Positions 34,626 to 43,341 of a stretch of DNA of 64,000 bases are shown piece after piece. The stretch covers positions 54,738 through 118,737 of the forward strand of contig JAQBXT010000001.1 in NCBI GenBank assembly GCA_027624175.1. Reading direction: 5' to 3'. This stretch comes from Pseudomonadota bacterium. GTDB lineage: Bacteria > Pseudomonadota > Gammaproteobacteria > Burkholderiales > SG8-39. The stretch's first letter is position 1; each line of letters starts with the position of its first letter. Under the pieces are notes generated by a model that made no database searches, was not told the DNA's origin, and was given only the letters and a program-made list of their open reading frames with translations. The position numbers were made by a program, and so were the translations under genes.

Positions 34626-35327
34626 TCAGATCCCCAGGTAACGGTGCTGCACGTCGCGGGCGTCGCTCAATGCGGCGGAACTGCCGCTCCAGACCACGCG
34701 GCCCTTTTCCAGCACGTAGTGCCGGTCGGCCACGCGCGTCAGCGCGCGCACGTCCTTGTCGATCACCAGGATCGACAGGCCTTCGGCCTTCAGTTGCTCG
34801 ATGGAGGCATAGATGTCCGCGCGCACCATCGGCGCCAGGCCCTCGGTCGCCTCGTCCAGGATCAGCAGCTTCGGGTTGGTCATCAGGGCACGGCCGATCG
34901 ACAGCATCTGCTGCTCGCCGCCGGAGAGCTGGTTGCCGTAGTGGCGCCGGCGCTCCTGCAGGTTGGGGAACAGGCGGTACACCCGCTCGAGGGTCCATGC
35001 GGCGCCCTTGCCGCTGCGGCTCGCGGCCGTGGCGACCAGGTTCTCGTGCACCGAAAGATTGGGGAACACCTGCCGTCCCTCGGGCACCAGGCCGAGGCCG
35101 GCCTTCGCCACGCGGTAGGAGGGCAGCCCGGAGATCGGCTTGCCGTCCATGTGCACGCTGCCGCCTCTTGCGCGCACCACGCCCATGATGGAAAGCACGG
35201 TGGTGGTCTTGCCCATGCCGTTGCGGCCGAGCAGTGTGACGACCTCGCCTTCGCCGATGTCGAGCGACACCCCGAACAGCACCTGCGATACGCCGTAGGC
35301 GGTTTCCAGTCCTTCGACCTTGAGCAT
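34626..35327 (-). CDS. livF: Branched-chain-type ABC transporter ATPase
   Basis: A 233-residue cytoplasmic ATPase. Walker A is LLGRNGMGKTTTV, the signature QLSGGEQQMLSIGRAL, Walker B LLILDEATEGLAP, and the switch His is replaced by the LivF-type VIDKDVRAL, normal for the group. It energises uptake together with LivG and the two permeases encoded upstream. Its ATG is nested in the livG stop (TGATG), showing translational coupling. Confidence 0.92.
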   Translation of the reverse strand: MLKVEGLETAYGVSQVLFGVSLDIGEGEVVTLLGRNGMGKTTTVLSIMGVVRARGGSVHMDGKPISGLPSYRVAKAGLGLVPEGRQVFPNLSVHENLVATAASRSGKGAAWTLERVYRLFPNLQERRRHYGNQLSGGEQQMLSIGRALMTNPKLLILDEATEGLAPMVRADIYASIEQLKAEGLSILVIDKDVRALTRVADRHYVLEKGRVVWSGSSAALSDARDVQHRYLGI

Positions 35328-36076
35328 CAGGCCTCTTCCCCGAGATAGGCGCGGCGCACTTCGGCATTGGCGCGCACTTCCTCCGGCGCGCCGCTGGCAA
35401 TGATGCGACCGTAGACCAGCACCGAGATGCGGTCGGCGAGCGTGAACACCGCGTCCATGTCGTGCTCGACCAGGATGATGGTCTGCCGGCCCTTGAGACC
35501 CGACAGGAACTGCACCATGCGCTCCGACTCCTCCAGCCCCATGCCGGCAACCGGTTCGTCGAGCAGCAGCAGCCGCGGGCGCGTGGCGAGCGCCATCGCC
35601 ACTTCCAGCTGGCGCTGCTCGCCGTGGGCGAGGTTGGCGGCGAGTACGTCGGCGCGCGCACCCAGGCCAACCTCTTCCAGCACGACCCGCGCCGGGTCGC
35701 GCAGCGCGCGCTCCTCACGCGCCGCGCGCCAGAAACGGAAGCTGTGCCCGGCATGCGCTTGCACCGCCAGGGCGACGTTGTCGAGCGCGGTGAAGTCGCG
35801 ATAGATGCTGGTGATCTGGAACGAGCGCGCGAAGCCCCGGCGCGCGCGCTGCGGGGCCGACAGGTGCGTGATGTCCTCGCCGGCGAAGCGGATGCTGCCG
35901 GAGTCGGGGCGCAGGTTGCCCGCGAGCTGGCCGATGAGCGTGGTCTTGCCGGCGCCGTTCGGGCCGATGATGGCGTGCGTCTCGCCTTCGCGCAGGTCGA
36001 GGTCGACGCCGTCGGTGGCCGCCAGCGCACCAAAGGACTTGCGCAGCGCCTGCACCGCGAGGATGGACTCAGCCAT
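35327..36076 (-). CDS. livG: Branched-chain-type ABC transporter ATPase
   Basis: A 249-residue ATPase partner with Walker A IGPNGAGKTTLIGQL, signature LAHGEQRQLEVAMAL, Walker B LLLLDEPVAGMG and the switch His in LVEHDMDAVF. It overlaps the livM 3' end by 8 bp and livF by 1 bp. It hydrolyses ATP for the importer at the inner membrane. Confidence 0.92.
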   Translation of the reverse strand: MAESILAVQALRKSFGALAATDGVDLDLREGETHAIIGPNGAGKTTLIGQLAGNLRPDSGSIRFAGEDITHLSAPQRARRGFARSFQITSIYRDFTALDNVALAVQAHAGHSFRFWRAAREERALRDPARVVLEEVGLGARADVLAANLAHGEQRQLEVAMALATRPRLLLLDEPVAGMGLEESERMVQFLSGLKGRQTIILVEHDMDAVFTLADRISVLVYGRIIASGAPEEVRANAEVRRAYLGEEA

Positions 36077-37007
36077 CCTTGCCGCCCCCGGGCAGCAGGC
36101 CGGCGAGCCCGCGCTTGAAAAACAGCACCGACAGCACCAGCAGCGGGCCGAAGATCACCTGCCAGTGCTGGGTCCAGCCAGCCAGCTGGTCCTCCACGAT
36201 CAGCAGCGCGAAGGCGCCGAGCGCGGGCCCGGGGATGCTGCCCATGCCGCCGAGGATCACCATGAACATGATTTCGCCCGAGCGCGTCCAGTCCATGAAC
36301 GCGGGGGTGATGTAGGCGGTGTGGTTGGCGAGCAGCGCGCCCGCCAGCCCGCACATCGCGCCGGCGATGACGAAGGCCACCAGCTGGTAGGGGTAAGGCG
36401 AGAATCCGATGGCGCGCGTGCGCGCCTCGTTCGACTTCGCGGCGCGGATCACCCTGCCGAAGCGTGAATTCACCAACCGGTGCACCAGATACATGCAGGC
36501 CAACAACAGCGCCAGCACCACGTAGTAGTAGGTCACGGGGTCGCCGAGATCGACCAGCCCGGAGAACTGGCTCTTCACCTTGAGCCGCATGCCGTCGTCG
36601 CCGCCGAATTCCTCGACCGAGACGCCGAGGTAGTAAAGCATCTGCGTAAAGGCCAGCGTGATCATGATGAAGTAGATGCCGCGCGTGCGCACCGAGATGG
36701 CGCCGATCAGCAGCGCCACCAGCGCCGAAGCGACGATCGCGACCGCCCATTGCAGCCAGCCGTTGTGGATGCCGTAGAAGGCGAGGATGCCGACCGAGTA
36801 GGCGCCGACCCCGAGGTAGGCGGCGTGGCCGAAGGACACCAGCCCGCCATAGCCGAGGATCAGATTGAGGCTGACCGCCGCGATGCCGAAGATCAGCACG
36901 CGCCGCAGCAGGTCGATGTAGTAGGGCTGATTGAAAACCGTTGCCAGCGGCGGCACCGCGAGCAGCAGCAGCACGCAGGCGGCGAGGATCAGCGTGCGCG
37001 CCCGCAT
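36069..37007 (-). CDS. livM: Branched-chain-type ABC transporter permease
   Basis: A 312-residue permease with about nine TM helices. It includes LNLILGYGGLVSFGHAAYLGVGAY and the ATPase-contact region RAAKSNEARTRAIGFSPYPYQLVAF. The ATG at 37007 shares one base with the livH stop. It forms the pore with LivH. Many relatives carry aromatic or hydroxy acids, so the substrate should not be assumed to be an amino acid. Confidence 0.9.
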   Translation of the reverse strand: MRARTLILAACVLLLLAVPPLATVFNQPYYIDLLRRVLIFGIAAVSLNLILGYGGLVSFGHAAYLGVGAYSVGILAFYGIHNGWLQWAVAIVASALVALLIGAISVRTRGIYFIMITLAFTQMLYYLGVSVEEFGGDDGMRLKVKSQFSGLVDLGDPVTYYYVVLALLLACMYLVHRLVNSRFGRVIRAAKSNEARTRAIGFSPYPYQLVAFVIAGAMCGLAGALLANHTAYITPAFMDWTRSGEIMFMVILGGMGSIPGPALGAFALLIVEDQLAGWTQHWQVIFGPLLVLSVLFFKRGLAGLLPGGGKDG

Positions 37008-37930
37008 CAGCCGCTCTTCGCCGGGAACAGTCCCTCGGGGCGCAGCGAGAGGACCAGCGCCATCAGGAGGTAGATCAGCATCGAGGCCAGCGCCGGGCCC
37101 GCAGCCTCGGCGGCGGGCGGCGAGATGAAGTGGCCAAGCAGCGGCTTGAGGAATGCACGCCCCAGCGTGTCGACCACGCCGACCACCAGCGAACCCACAA
37201 GTGCACCGCGGATCGAGCCGATGCCGCCGATGACAATGACCACGAACACCTGGATCAGGATCAGCTCGCCCATGCCTGGCTGCACGGCGTAAATCGGGCC
37301 CGCCATCAGGCCGGCGAGGCCGGCGAGCGCGGCGCCAAAGCCGAATACCACCGTGTACAGCAGGCGGATGTTGATGCCGAGCGCAGCGACCATGGTGCGG
37401 TTGGAGGCGCCGGCGCGGATCAGCATGCCCAGGCGCGTCCTGGTGACCACGAACCAGAGCAGGGCACCTACCACGAGGCCGACGCCGATCACCACGGCCC
37501 GGTACAGCGGATAAATCGAGCCCGGGATGATCTCGATGTGTCCCTGCAGCCACGCCGGCAGCGACATGTAGAGCGCGGTGCGGCCCCAGATGATGGCGAT
37601 CAGCTCGTTGAAGAACAGGATCAGGCCGAAGGTGGCGAGCACCTGGTCGAGGTGGTCGCGCTCGTACAGCGTGCGCAGCGCGATCACTTCCACCAGCATG
37701 CCCACCGCCAGCGTGCCCAGCAGGCCGAGCGCGACGCCCGCCAGGTAGTTGCCGGTCCATTGAACGGCCGACACAGTCAGGTAGGCGCCGACCATGTACA
37801 GCGAGCCGTGCGCCAGGTTGACCAGGTTCATGATGCCGAACACCAGCGTCAGGCCGGCCGCCATCAGGAACAGCATGACGCCGAACTGCAGCCCGTTCAG
37901 CAGCTGCTCGAAGACCAGGATGGTGGTCAC
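37007..37930 (-). CDS. livH: Branched-chain-type ABC transporter permease
   Basis: A 307-residue permease with about eight TM helices. LNGLQFGVMLFLMAAGLTLVFGIMNLVNLAHGSLYMVGAY is the classic LivH start region. It begins with GTG at 37930, placed directly after the T-run of a terminator hairpin, so no Shine-Dalgarno is visible. Family alignment supports this start. Expression therefore depends on read-through from the binding-protein gene or on an unseen promoter. Confidence 0.9.
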   Translation of the reverse strand: MTTILVFEQLLNGLQFGVMLFLMAAGLTLVFGIMNLVNLAHGSLYMVGAYLTVSAVQWTGNYLAGVALGLLGTLAVGMLVEVIALRTLYERDHLDQVLATFGLILFFNELIAIIWGRTALYMSLPAWLQGHIEIIPGSIYPLYRAVVIGVGLVVGALLWFVVTRTRLGMLIRAGASNRTMVAALGINIRLLYTVVFGFGAALAGLAGLMAGPIYAVQPGMGELILIQVFVVIVIGGIGSIRGALVGSLVVGVVDTLGRAFLKPLLGHFISPPAAEAAGPALASMLIYLLMALVLSLRPEGLFPAKSG

Positions 37931-37963
37931 AAAAAAGAGGGGCGCGGTGTCGCCGCGCCCCTC
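37931..37963 (-). terminator. Rho-independent terminator between binding-protein gene and livH
   Basis: On the minus strand GAGGGGCGCGG, a 5-nt loop and CCGCGCCCCTC form a perfect 11-bp GC-rich stem followed by TTTTTT, which touches the livH GTG. It should stop most transcripts after the binding-protein gene and leave little for the permeases, giving excess binding protein. Confidence 0.85.
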
Positions 37964-37985
37964 GGCTTCCGGTGCGTGGAGACGA

Positions 37986-39167
37986 CTACCACTTCATCTT
38001 GCAGTCCTGGTAGTACGAGTCCTTGTGGTCATCGAACACCTTCTTCTGAATGCGCATCTCGACGCCGTCCGGCCCGCCCTTGACCGCCCGCAGCAGGAAG
38101 AAATCCTGGATCGGGTGATGGTTGACGTTGTACTTGAAGGGCCCGCGAATCGAGTCGAAGTCGGCCTTGCGCATCGACGCGATCACCGCCTTGGTGTTGG
38201 CCAGGCTGCCCTTGTTGGCGCGCACGGCCGAGTCGATCAGCAGCATGCCGTCATAGCTCTGCGCGCCGTAGAACGAAGGCGTGTAGCCGAACTTCTTGCG
38301 AAAGTCCGCCACGTACTTCTGGCTCGCCGGCACCTTCATGTCGGGGCTCCAGAATTTCGCCTCGTACTGCCCGAGCGCCGACTCCTTGAGCGCGGGCAGC
38401 GTGGTCTCGTCCACCGTGAACACGGAGTACAGCGGGATGCGCTCGCGCAGTCCCGCTTGCACGTACTGCTTGACGAACTGGATGCCCATGCCGCCCGGGT
38501 AGAACACGAACACCGCCTTCGGGCCCTTGGCGCGCAACTGGGTGATCTCGGCCTGGTAGTCCTGCTGGCCCGGCTTGGTGAAGATCTCCTCGACGATGCG
38601 GCCTTTGTAGAAGCGCTTGAATCCCGCCACCATGTCCTTGCCGGCCTGGTAGTTCGGCGCCATCACGTAGACGTCGTTGATGCCCTGCTCCTGCATGAAC
38701 TTGCCCATCGCTTCGGGCGTCTGGTCGTTGTTCCAGGAGGTGGAGAAGTACTGCTCGTGGCAGGCCTTGCCGGCGAGGGGGCTGGCGCCGGCGTTGGTGC
38801 CGACCATCACCTTGCCCGCACCGGTCACCACCGGCACCACCGCCATCATCACGTGCGACCAGATGATGCCGGACATGATGTCCACCTGATGCTTCTTGAG
38901 CATTTCTTCGGCCACCTGCACGCCGACGTCGGGCTTGAACTGGTCGTCGCCGAAGATCACTTCCACCGGCACGCCGCCCATCTTGTGGCCGAGGTGATCG
39001 AGCGCCAGTTCGACCGAGTCCTTCATGTGCTTGCCGATGACGCCGGCGGGGCCGGACAAGGTAGTGATGAAACCGATCTTGATCTTTTGCTGTGCTGCGG
39101 CCGGCAGGGCGAACGCGAGCGTCGCGGCTGTCGCGACGGCGGCCAGCATGCGGATGGGGATAGGCAC
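37986..39167 (-). CDS. Branched-chain-type ABC transporter substrate-binding protein
   Basis: A 393-residue periplasmic protein. It has a signal peptide ending LPAAAQQ, then the type I periplasmic-binding fold (KIGFITTLSGPAGVIGKHMKDSV, SWNNDQTPEAMGKFMQEQG, FYGAQSYDGMLLIDSAV). The GTG at 39167 follows a GAGGAG site. Its length and sequence fit the LivK group often used for aromatic or hydroxy acids. It is first in the operon, before the terminator, consistent with higher expression than the membrane parts. Confidence 0.9.
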   Translation of the reverse strand: MPIPIRMLAAVATAATLAFALPAAAQQKIKIGFITTLSGPAGVIGKHMKDSVELALDHLGHKMGGVPVEVIFGDDQFKPDVGVQVAEEMLKKHQVDIMSGIIWSHVMMAVVPVVTGAGKVMVGTNAGASPLAGKACHEQYFSTSWNNDQTPEAMGKFMQEQGINDVYVMAPNYQAGKDMVAGFKRFYKGRIVEEIFTKPGQQDYQAEITQLRAKGPKAVFVFYPGGMGIQFVKQYVQAGLRERIPLYSVFTVDETTLPALKESALGQYEAKFWSPDMKVPASQKYVADFRKKFGYTPSFYGAQSYDGMLLIDSAVRANKGSLANTKAVIASMRKADFDSIRGPFKYNVNHHPIQDFFLLRAVKGGPDGVEMRIQKKVFDDHKDSYYQDCKMKW

Positions 39168-39256
39168 GATAGGTCTCCTCAGAATTATGTGCGCGTCCAG
39201 TCTAACAAGGGGTCCCGAGGGGTGTCTAGGCTGAATCGAGCCGCTAAACTTGCGCC

Positions 39257-39913
39257 ATGTTAAGGCTCTCGGGCGTCAGCAAGCGTTTTGGCGGGCGTAC
39301 CGTCCTCAACGGAGTTTCCCTCGAAGTGGCGCCCGGGGAGCATGTGGCGGTGCTGGGGGAGTCGGGCATCGGAAAATCGACGCTGCTCAACGTCATCGCC
39401 GGCCTGGAGCCGGTGGACGCGGGCAGCATCGCCTACGACGGGTTCGAGGTCGCTGCGCTCTCGGATGACGCCGCGACACGGTTGCGGCGCGATCATTTCG
39501 GTTTCGTGTTCCAGGCCTTCCACCTGCTGCCGCATCTGAGCGCCGAACAGAACGTCGGCCTGCCGCTGCTGCTGCGCGGCGTGCACCCTGCCGAGATCCG
39601 CAGCCGTGCGCGCGCCCTGCTGGGCGCGGTAGGGCTGGGAGGCCGCGAGGCGGCGATGCCGCGCGAGCTCTCGGGCGGCGAGCTGCAGCGCATCGCGATC
39701 GCGCGCGCCCTGGTCGGTGCGCCCAAACTGGTGCTCGCGGACGAACCCACCGGCAACCTCGACCCGGACAATGCGCGCCAGGTGCTGGAAGTGTTGCGCG
39801 GGCAGGTGAAGCGCCATGGCGCCGCCGGCATTCTCGTCACGCACTCCGAGGCCGCAGCTGCCACCTGCGACCGGCGCTACCGCCTGGACGCGAACGGCCT
39901 GCGGGCGCTGTGA
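39257..39913 (+). CDS. LolD/MacB-type ABC ATPase without permease
   Basis: A 218-residue ATPase. Walker A is GESGIGKSTLL, Q-loop FVFQAFHLLPHLSAEQNV, signature LSGGELQRIAIARAL and Walker B LVLADEPTGNLDP. The pattern is of the LolD/FtsE/MacB group, whose partners are FtsX-like permeases. None is nearby: the gene starts 89 bp from the binding-protein gene and converges on the enolase paralogue. It must work with a permease elsewhere or be a remnant. Confidence 0.86.
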   Translation: MLRLSGVSKRFGGRTVLNGVSLEVAPGEHVAVLGESGIGKSTLLNVIAGLEPVDAGSIAYDGFEVAALSDDAATRLRRDHFGFVFQAFHLLPHLSAEQNVGLPLLLRGVHPAEIRSRARALLGAVGLGGREAAMPRELSGGELQRIAIARALVGAPKLVLADEPTGNLDPDNARQVLEVLRGQVKRHGAAGILVTHSEAAAATCDRRYRLDANGLRAL

Positions 39914-39916
39914 ATA

Positions 39917-41146
39917 TTATTTAAACAGCCTGCTGGCCGGGAAGGGCAGCGCCTTGCTGCCCAGCTGTTCCTCGATGCGCAGGCCTTCGTTCCACTTCGC
40001 CATGCGCTCCGAGCGCGCGAAGCTGCCGACCTTGAGCTGGGGCACGCCCCAGCCCACCGCCAGGTGCACGATGCTGACGTCCTCGGTCTCGCCGGAGCGC
40101 GCGGAAACGATCGCGCGCATGCCTTTCGCTTGCGCCTCGGTCCAGCAGGCAAGCGTCTCGGTCAAGGTGCCGACCTGGTTCGGTTTCAGCAGGACGGTGT
40201 TCGCCAGCTGTGCATCCAACTTTTGCGCGCTGGTGACGAACAGGTCGTCGCCGACGATCTGCACGCGCGCGCCGGCGGCCTCGGTGAAGGCCCGCATCGC
40301 CGGCGCGTCGTTCTCCGCGAACGGATCCTCGATGGAAACGATGGGATAGGCGTCCAGCCAGCGCAGCAGCATGGCGTGCAGCTGCTCCGCCGTGAGCGAG
40401 CGCTTGTCCAGCGCGAGCTGATAGCGCCCGCCGCGGTAGAACTGGCTGGCCGCCACGTCGAGCGCGATGGCGACGTCGGCGCCGGGCTCGAAGCCGGCGT
40501 CGCTGATCGCGCCCACCAGCTCGGCAAGGCCTTCCTCGTTCGACTTGAACGACGGCCAGTAACCGCCTTCGTCGGCCACGCCCTGCAGCGTGCCTTTTTT
40601 CGCCAGCCTGGCGCCGGCGGCGCGGTAGACCTCGGCGATCCACTCCAGGCTCTCGGAAAAACTGCCGGCGCCAGGGCAGACCACCATGTAGTCCTGGATG
40701 TCCACGCGCCCGCGGGCGTGCGCGCCGCCGCCGAAGATCTGCACCTGCGGCACCGGCATCGCCACGCGCTTCTCGCCGGCGAGGTAGCGCCACAGCGGTT
40801 TGCGCGCCGCGGCCGCCGAAGCATGCGCGCAGGCGAGCGACACGGCGACGAGGGCATTGGCGCCCAGGCGCGACTTGTCCGGCGTGCCGTCGAGCGTGAT
40901 GAGCTTGCGGTCCACGGTCTCCTGCTGGCGCGCATCCACGCCGAGCAAGGCGTCGCGGATCGCGGTATTCACGTTGCGCACGGCAAGGTCCGCGGCCAGC
41001 GCCTTCGCCTCACCGGCGCCGGTCGAGGCGCCTGCGGGTGCGATGGCACGTCCGCGCACGCCCTTGAGATGCACCTCGGCTTCCACGGTGGGCCGCCCGC
41101 GCGAATCCCAGACGCGGCGCGCGCGGACGTCTACGATTCTTGCCAT
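39917..41146 (-). CDS. Enolase paralogue with altered active site
   Basis: A 409-residue enolase-family protein (typical enolase about 430). Retained are the SGETED motif, PxGASTG loop, GGAHA His, DEGG Glu193, metal ligands Asp230, Glu273 and Asp300, and the catalytic Lys321 (LLKPNQ) and Lys372. Two conserved positions differ: QEF reads QDY (Asp152), and the His of SHRSGETED is Ala349. True enolase converts 2-phosphoglycerate to phosphoenolpyruvate. These changes suggest weakened or different chemistry. It overlaps a kinase-like gene by 16 bp. Confidence 0.84.
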   Translation of the reverse strand: MARIVDVRARRVWDSRGRPTVEAEVHLKGVRGRAIAPAGASTGAGEAKALAADLAVRNVNTAIRDALLGVDARQQETVDRKLITLDGTPDKSRLGANALVAVSLACAHASAAAARKPLWRYLAGEKRVAMPVPQVQIFGGGAHARGRVDIQDYMVVCPGAGSFSESLEWIAEVYRAAGARLAKKGTLQGVADEGGYWPSFKSNEEGLAELVGAISDAGFEPGADVAIALDVAASQFYRGGRYQLALDKRSLTAEQLHAMLLRWLDAYPIVSIEDPFAENDAPAMRAFTEAAGARVQIVGDDLFVTSAQKLDAQLANTVLLKPNQVGTLTETLACWTEAQAKGMRAIVSARSGETEDVSIVHLAVGWGVPQLKVGSFARSERMAKWNEGLRIEEQLGSKALPFPASRLFK

Positions 41147-42117
41147 GCAGCGCGAATTTCGGCGAGCCGGGCGGGCGGCGAGGCGAGCAGGGTGCGCGCT
41201 ACCTGGCGCACGCGCGCCTTCTGCGTTTCCTCCGTCAGGTACTCGACGGGCGATTTGCCGTCGACCCGCGCCAGCAGCAGGCCCGGCAGCAGGCTCGCCG
41301 CCCGCGCCTCCAGGCCTTGCGGCGCGTGGTGCGCGAGGTACGCCGCGGCGAGCGCGTCGAAGCACTCGAGAAAGCGCGCCTGCGCGCTCGGCACCCAGCA
41401 GCACTTGAGCAGCAGGTGGTTGAGGCAGAACGCCAGGTCGAAGGCCGGATCGCCGTACCAGGCGCACTCGGCGTCCAGGAATACGGGCCCGTGCGGCCCG
41501 ACGAGGATGTTTTTCGGACTGACGTCGCCGTGCACCAGGGCGACGCGCGTCGTGCCGGTACGTTGCGCGAGCGCGCGCAGCTGGGCGCCGACGTCCGGGT
41601 GCGCCGTCGCGGTGGCGAGCAGGTAGGGCTCGAGCCGGATGGCGTGAAATCCCGCATCGGTCGCGAACTGTCGCTCGAACCCGACATCGTTCGCCGTCGC
41701 CGCGTGAATGCGGGCCAGGCACGTGCCAACCTGGCGCGCGAATGCGGGATCGGCGCGGCCCGCGCGCAATTCGTCCTTCCACAGGGGGTGGCGCGCGCCG
41801 TCGAGAAACTCCATGGCGAACAATCCGCTCTCGTCGTGCGCCAGGATGCGCGGTGCGCTGCCCGGCGCGATGCGTGCCGCCGCCTGCATCCAGCGCCACT
41901 CGTAGCGATTGCGCTCGACCGGCGCCTCCCACAGCTGCGCTACGCGCAGCCGCGGCAGGGCGCGCTTCACGCACACCGGGCCCGAACGCAGCTCGACCTT
42001 CCAGATGTCGGAGGACACCCCGCCGGTGAGGGCCACCGCCGCCGGGTTCTCGCCGTCGCCGGCGAGTCCCGTGGCGTGCAGGAATCCGAGCACCGCTTCA
42101 GGGAGCGAGGCGTTCAA
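41131..42117 (-). CDS. Phosphotransferase (APH/choline-kinase-like)
   Basis: A 328-residue kinase-fold protein. The catalytic loop is [14 protein letters not shown], with Asp and Asn, and the metal Asp is in [18 protein letters not shown]; the N-lobe has [15 protein letters not shown] and the Lys in VCVKRAL. It resembles APH, choline kinase and methylthioribose kinase. The TTG at 42117 overlaps the pdxH end by 20 bp; a GTG at 42093 is an alternative start. Being co-encoded with an enolase paralogue suggests it phosphorylates a small hydroxy compound that the next protein dehydrates. That is inference. Confidence 0.78.
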   Translation of the reverse strand: MNASLPEAVLGFLHATGLAGDGENPAAVALTGGVSSDIWKVELRSGPVCVKRALPRLRVAQLWEAPVERNRYEWRWMQAAARIAPGSAPRILAHDESGLFAMEFLDGARHPLWKDELRAGRADPAFARQVGTCLARIHAATANDVGFERQFATDAGFHAIRLEPYLLATATAHPDVGAQLRALAQRTGTTRVALVHGDVSPKNILVGPHGPVFLDAECAWYGDPAFDLAFCLNHLLLKCCWVPSAQARFLECFDALAAAYLAHHAPQGLEARAASLLPGLLLARVDGKSPVEYLTEETQKARVRQVARTLLASPPARLAEIRAAWQES

Positions 42118-42730
42118 TGTTCCAGCCAGCGCCGCTGCGCCGGTACAGCAGCCGGTCGTGCAGGCGGTTGGCGCGACCCTGCCAGAACTCGATCGCTTCG
42201 GGCAGCAGGCGGTAGCCGCCCCAGTGCGGCGGGCGCGGCGGTTGCTCGCCGTAGCGCTGCGCCATCGCCTCGAGCGATCGCTCCAGCGCGTCACGGGAGG
42301 CCACCGGCTCGCTTTGCTCGGAGACCCAGGCGGAAAGCCGTGCGCCCAGCGGGCGGCTGGCGTAGTAAGCGTCCGAATCCGCCGCCGCGACTTTCTCGAC
42401 TCGGCCCTCGATGCGCACCTGGCGCTCCAGGTCCGACCACAGAAACAAGAGGCAGGCCTGCGGCAGCGCCGCAAGCTCGCGCCCCTTGCGGCTCAGGTAG
42501 TTGGTGTAGAAGACGAAGCCGCCCGCGTCCATGCCCTTGAGCAGGACGATGCGCGCCGTGGGTGCGCTCGAGGCCGACACCGTGGCAAGCGTCATGGCGT
42601 TGGCGAGCGGCAACTGCGCCGCCGTCGCGTCCTCGAACCAGCGCCCGAATTGAACCAGGGGGTCGGCGTGCGCATCCGCTTCCCCCAGCCCGGCCCGCAT
42701 GTACTCCTGGCGCATGTCGGCGATGTTCAT
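42098..42730 (-). CDS. pdxH: Pyridoxamine/pyridoxine 5'-phosphate oxidase
   Basis: A 210-residue FMN enzyme that makes pyridoxal 5'-phosphate using O2. The N-terminal [19 protein letters not shown], the FMN segment [20 protein letters not shown] and the C-terminal [18 protein letters not shown] are diagnostic. Length is normal. It heads the minus-strand pdxH-kinase-enolase unit. The 269 bp upstream contain the promoter region of the divergent SWIB gene and, presumably, its own. Confidence 0.93.
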   Translation of the reverse strand: MNIADMRQEYMRAGLGEADAHADPLVQFGRWFEDATAAQLPLANAMTLATVSASSAPTARIVLLKGMDAGGFVFYTNYLSRKGRELAALPQACLLFLWSDLERQVRIEGRVEKVAAADSDAYYASRPLGARLSAWVSEQSEPVASRDALERSLEAMAQRYGEQPPRPPHWGGYRLLPEAIEFWQGRANRLHDRLLYRRSGAGWNIERLAP

Positions 42731-42897
42731 GGGGAGGATTCTATAAGAATGAAGGCGCAAATCAGCATCTTGCTGCGCGCTGCGGAGATTTCTTTGCATG
42801 GTCGGGGCCAGTGCAACCCGAGCCCATGCGGCACTGCGCCGAGCGCGCGTGCGCCGCGCGCGGAGCGGAAATAGTGCGCTCAGTGCCTTCACGGACA

Positions 42898-42926
42898 TTG
42901 ACATGTTCCTCTGGATTCGGCATCTT
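42898..42926 (+). promoter_or_regulatory. Probable promoter of the SWIB gene
   Basis: A perfect -35 TTGACA (42898-42903), a 17-bp spacer and CATCTT (3/6 of TATAAT) lie 73 bp upstream of the SWIB-domain start. This 269-bp gap is the longest intergenic stretch in the window. Confidence 0.4.
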
Positions 42927-42999
42927 TCGCCCACCGCTGCTCCGCGGCGGGGAAAATCCGGATCTCTAGAGTTCCTATCCGTACAGAGGAGGAATACAG

Positions 43000-43287
43000 A
43001 TGGCGAAGAAGAAAGCGAAGAAGGCAGGCAAGAAGCGTAAGCCGAATGCGGCGTTCATGAAGCCGATGAACCCGACCGCGGCCCTGGCGGCGGTCATCGG
43101 TTCCAGCGCGCAGCCGCGCACCGAAGTGACCAAGAAGATCTGGGTCTATATCAAGCGCAACAGCCTGCAGGACAAAAAGAATCGTCGCATGATCAACGCC
43201 GACGACAAGCTCAAGGTGGTGTTCGGCGGCAAGTCGCAGGTGTCGATGTTCGAAATGACCAAGCTGGTCAACAAGCACCTGAAGTAA
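43000..43287 (+). CDS. SWIB/MDM2-domain protein with basic tail
   Basis: A 95-residue protein. The first 20 residues are nearly all Lys, Ala and Arg ([16 protein letters not shown]), a DNA-binding-type tail. The SWIB domain follows: [50 protein letters not shown] domains are best known from eukaryotic chromatin remodellers and chlamydial proteins, and similar small ones occur in betaproteobacteria. An AGAGGAGGA site precedes the ATG and a terminator follows, so it is a single-gene unit. A nucleoid-related role is a guess. Confidence 0.88.
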   Translation: MAKKKAKKAGKKRKPNAAFMKPMNPTAALAAVIGSSAQPRTEVTKKIWVYIKRNSLQDKKNRRMINADDKLKVVFGGKSQVSMFEMTKLVNKHLK

Positions 43288-43307
43288 CCGGTTTCAAGGG
43301 AGCCACG

Positions 43308-43341
43308 AAAAGGCCGGGCGGCGCGAGCCCCCGGCCTTTTT
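43308..43341. terminator. Bidirectional terminator between SWIB and fbp genes
   Basis: AAAAGGCCGGG and CCCGGCCTTTT form an 11-bp stem around an 11-nt loop, with T-runs on both strands. It can end the plus-strand SWIB transcript and the minus-strand fbp transcript, whose stop codon starts within it. Confidence 0.8.

Noticed and set aside
42434..42474. Longer start for the kinase-like gene
   Set aside because: That DNA encodes the C-terminal half of PdxH in another frame; similarity to kinases begins after 42117.
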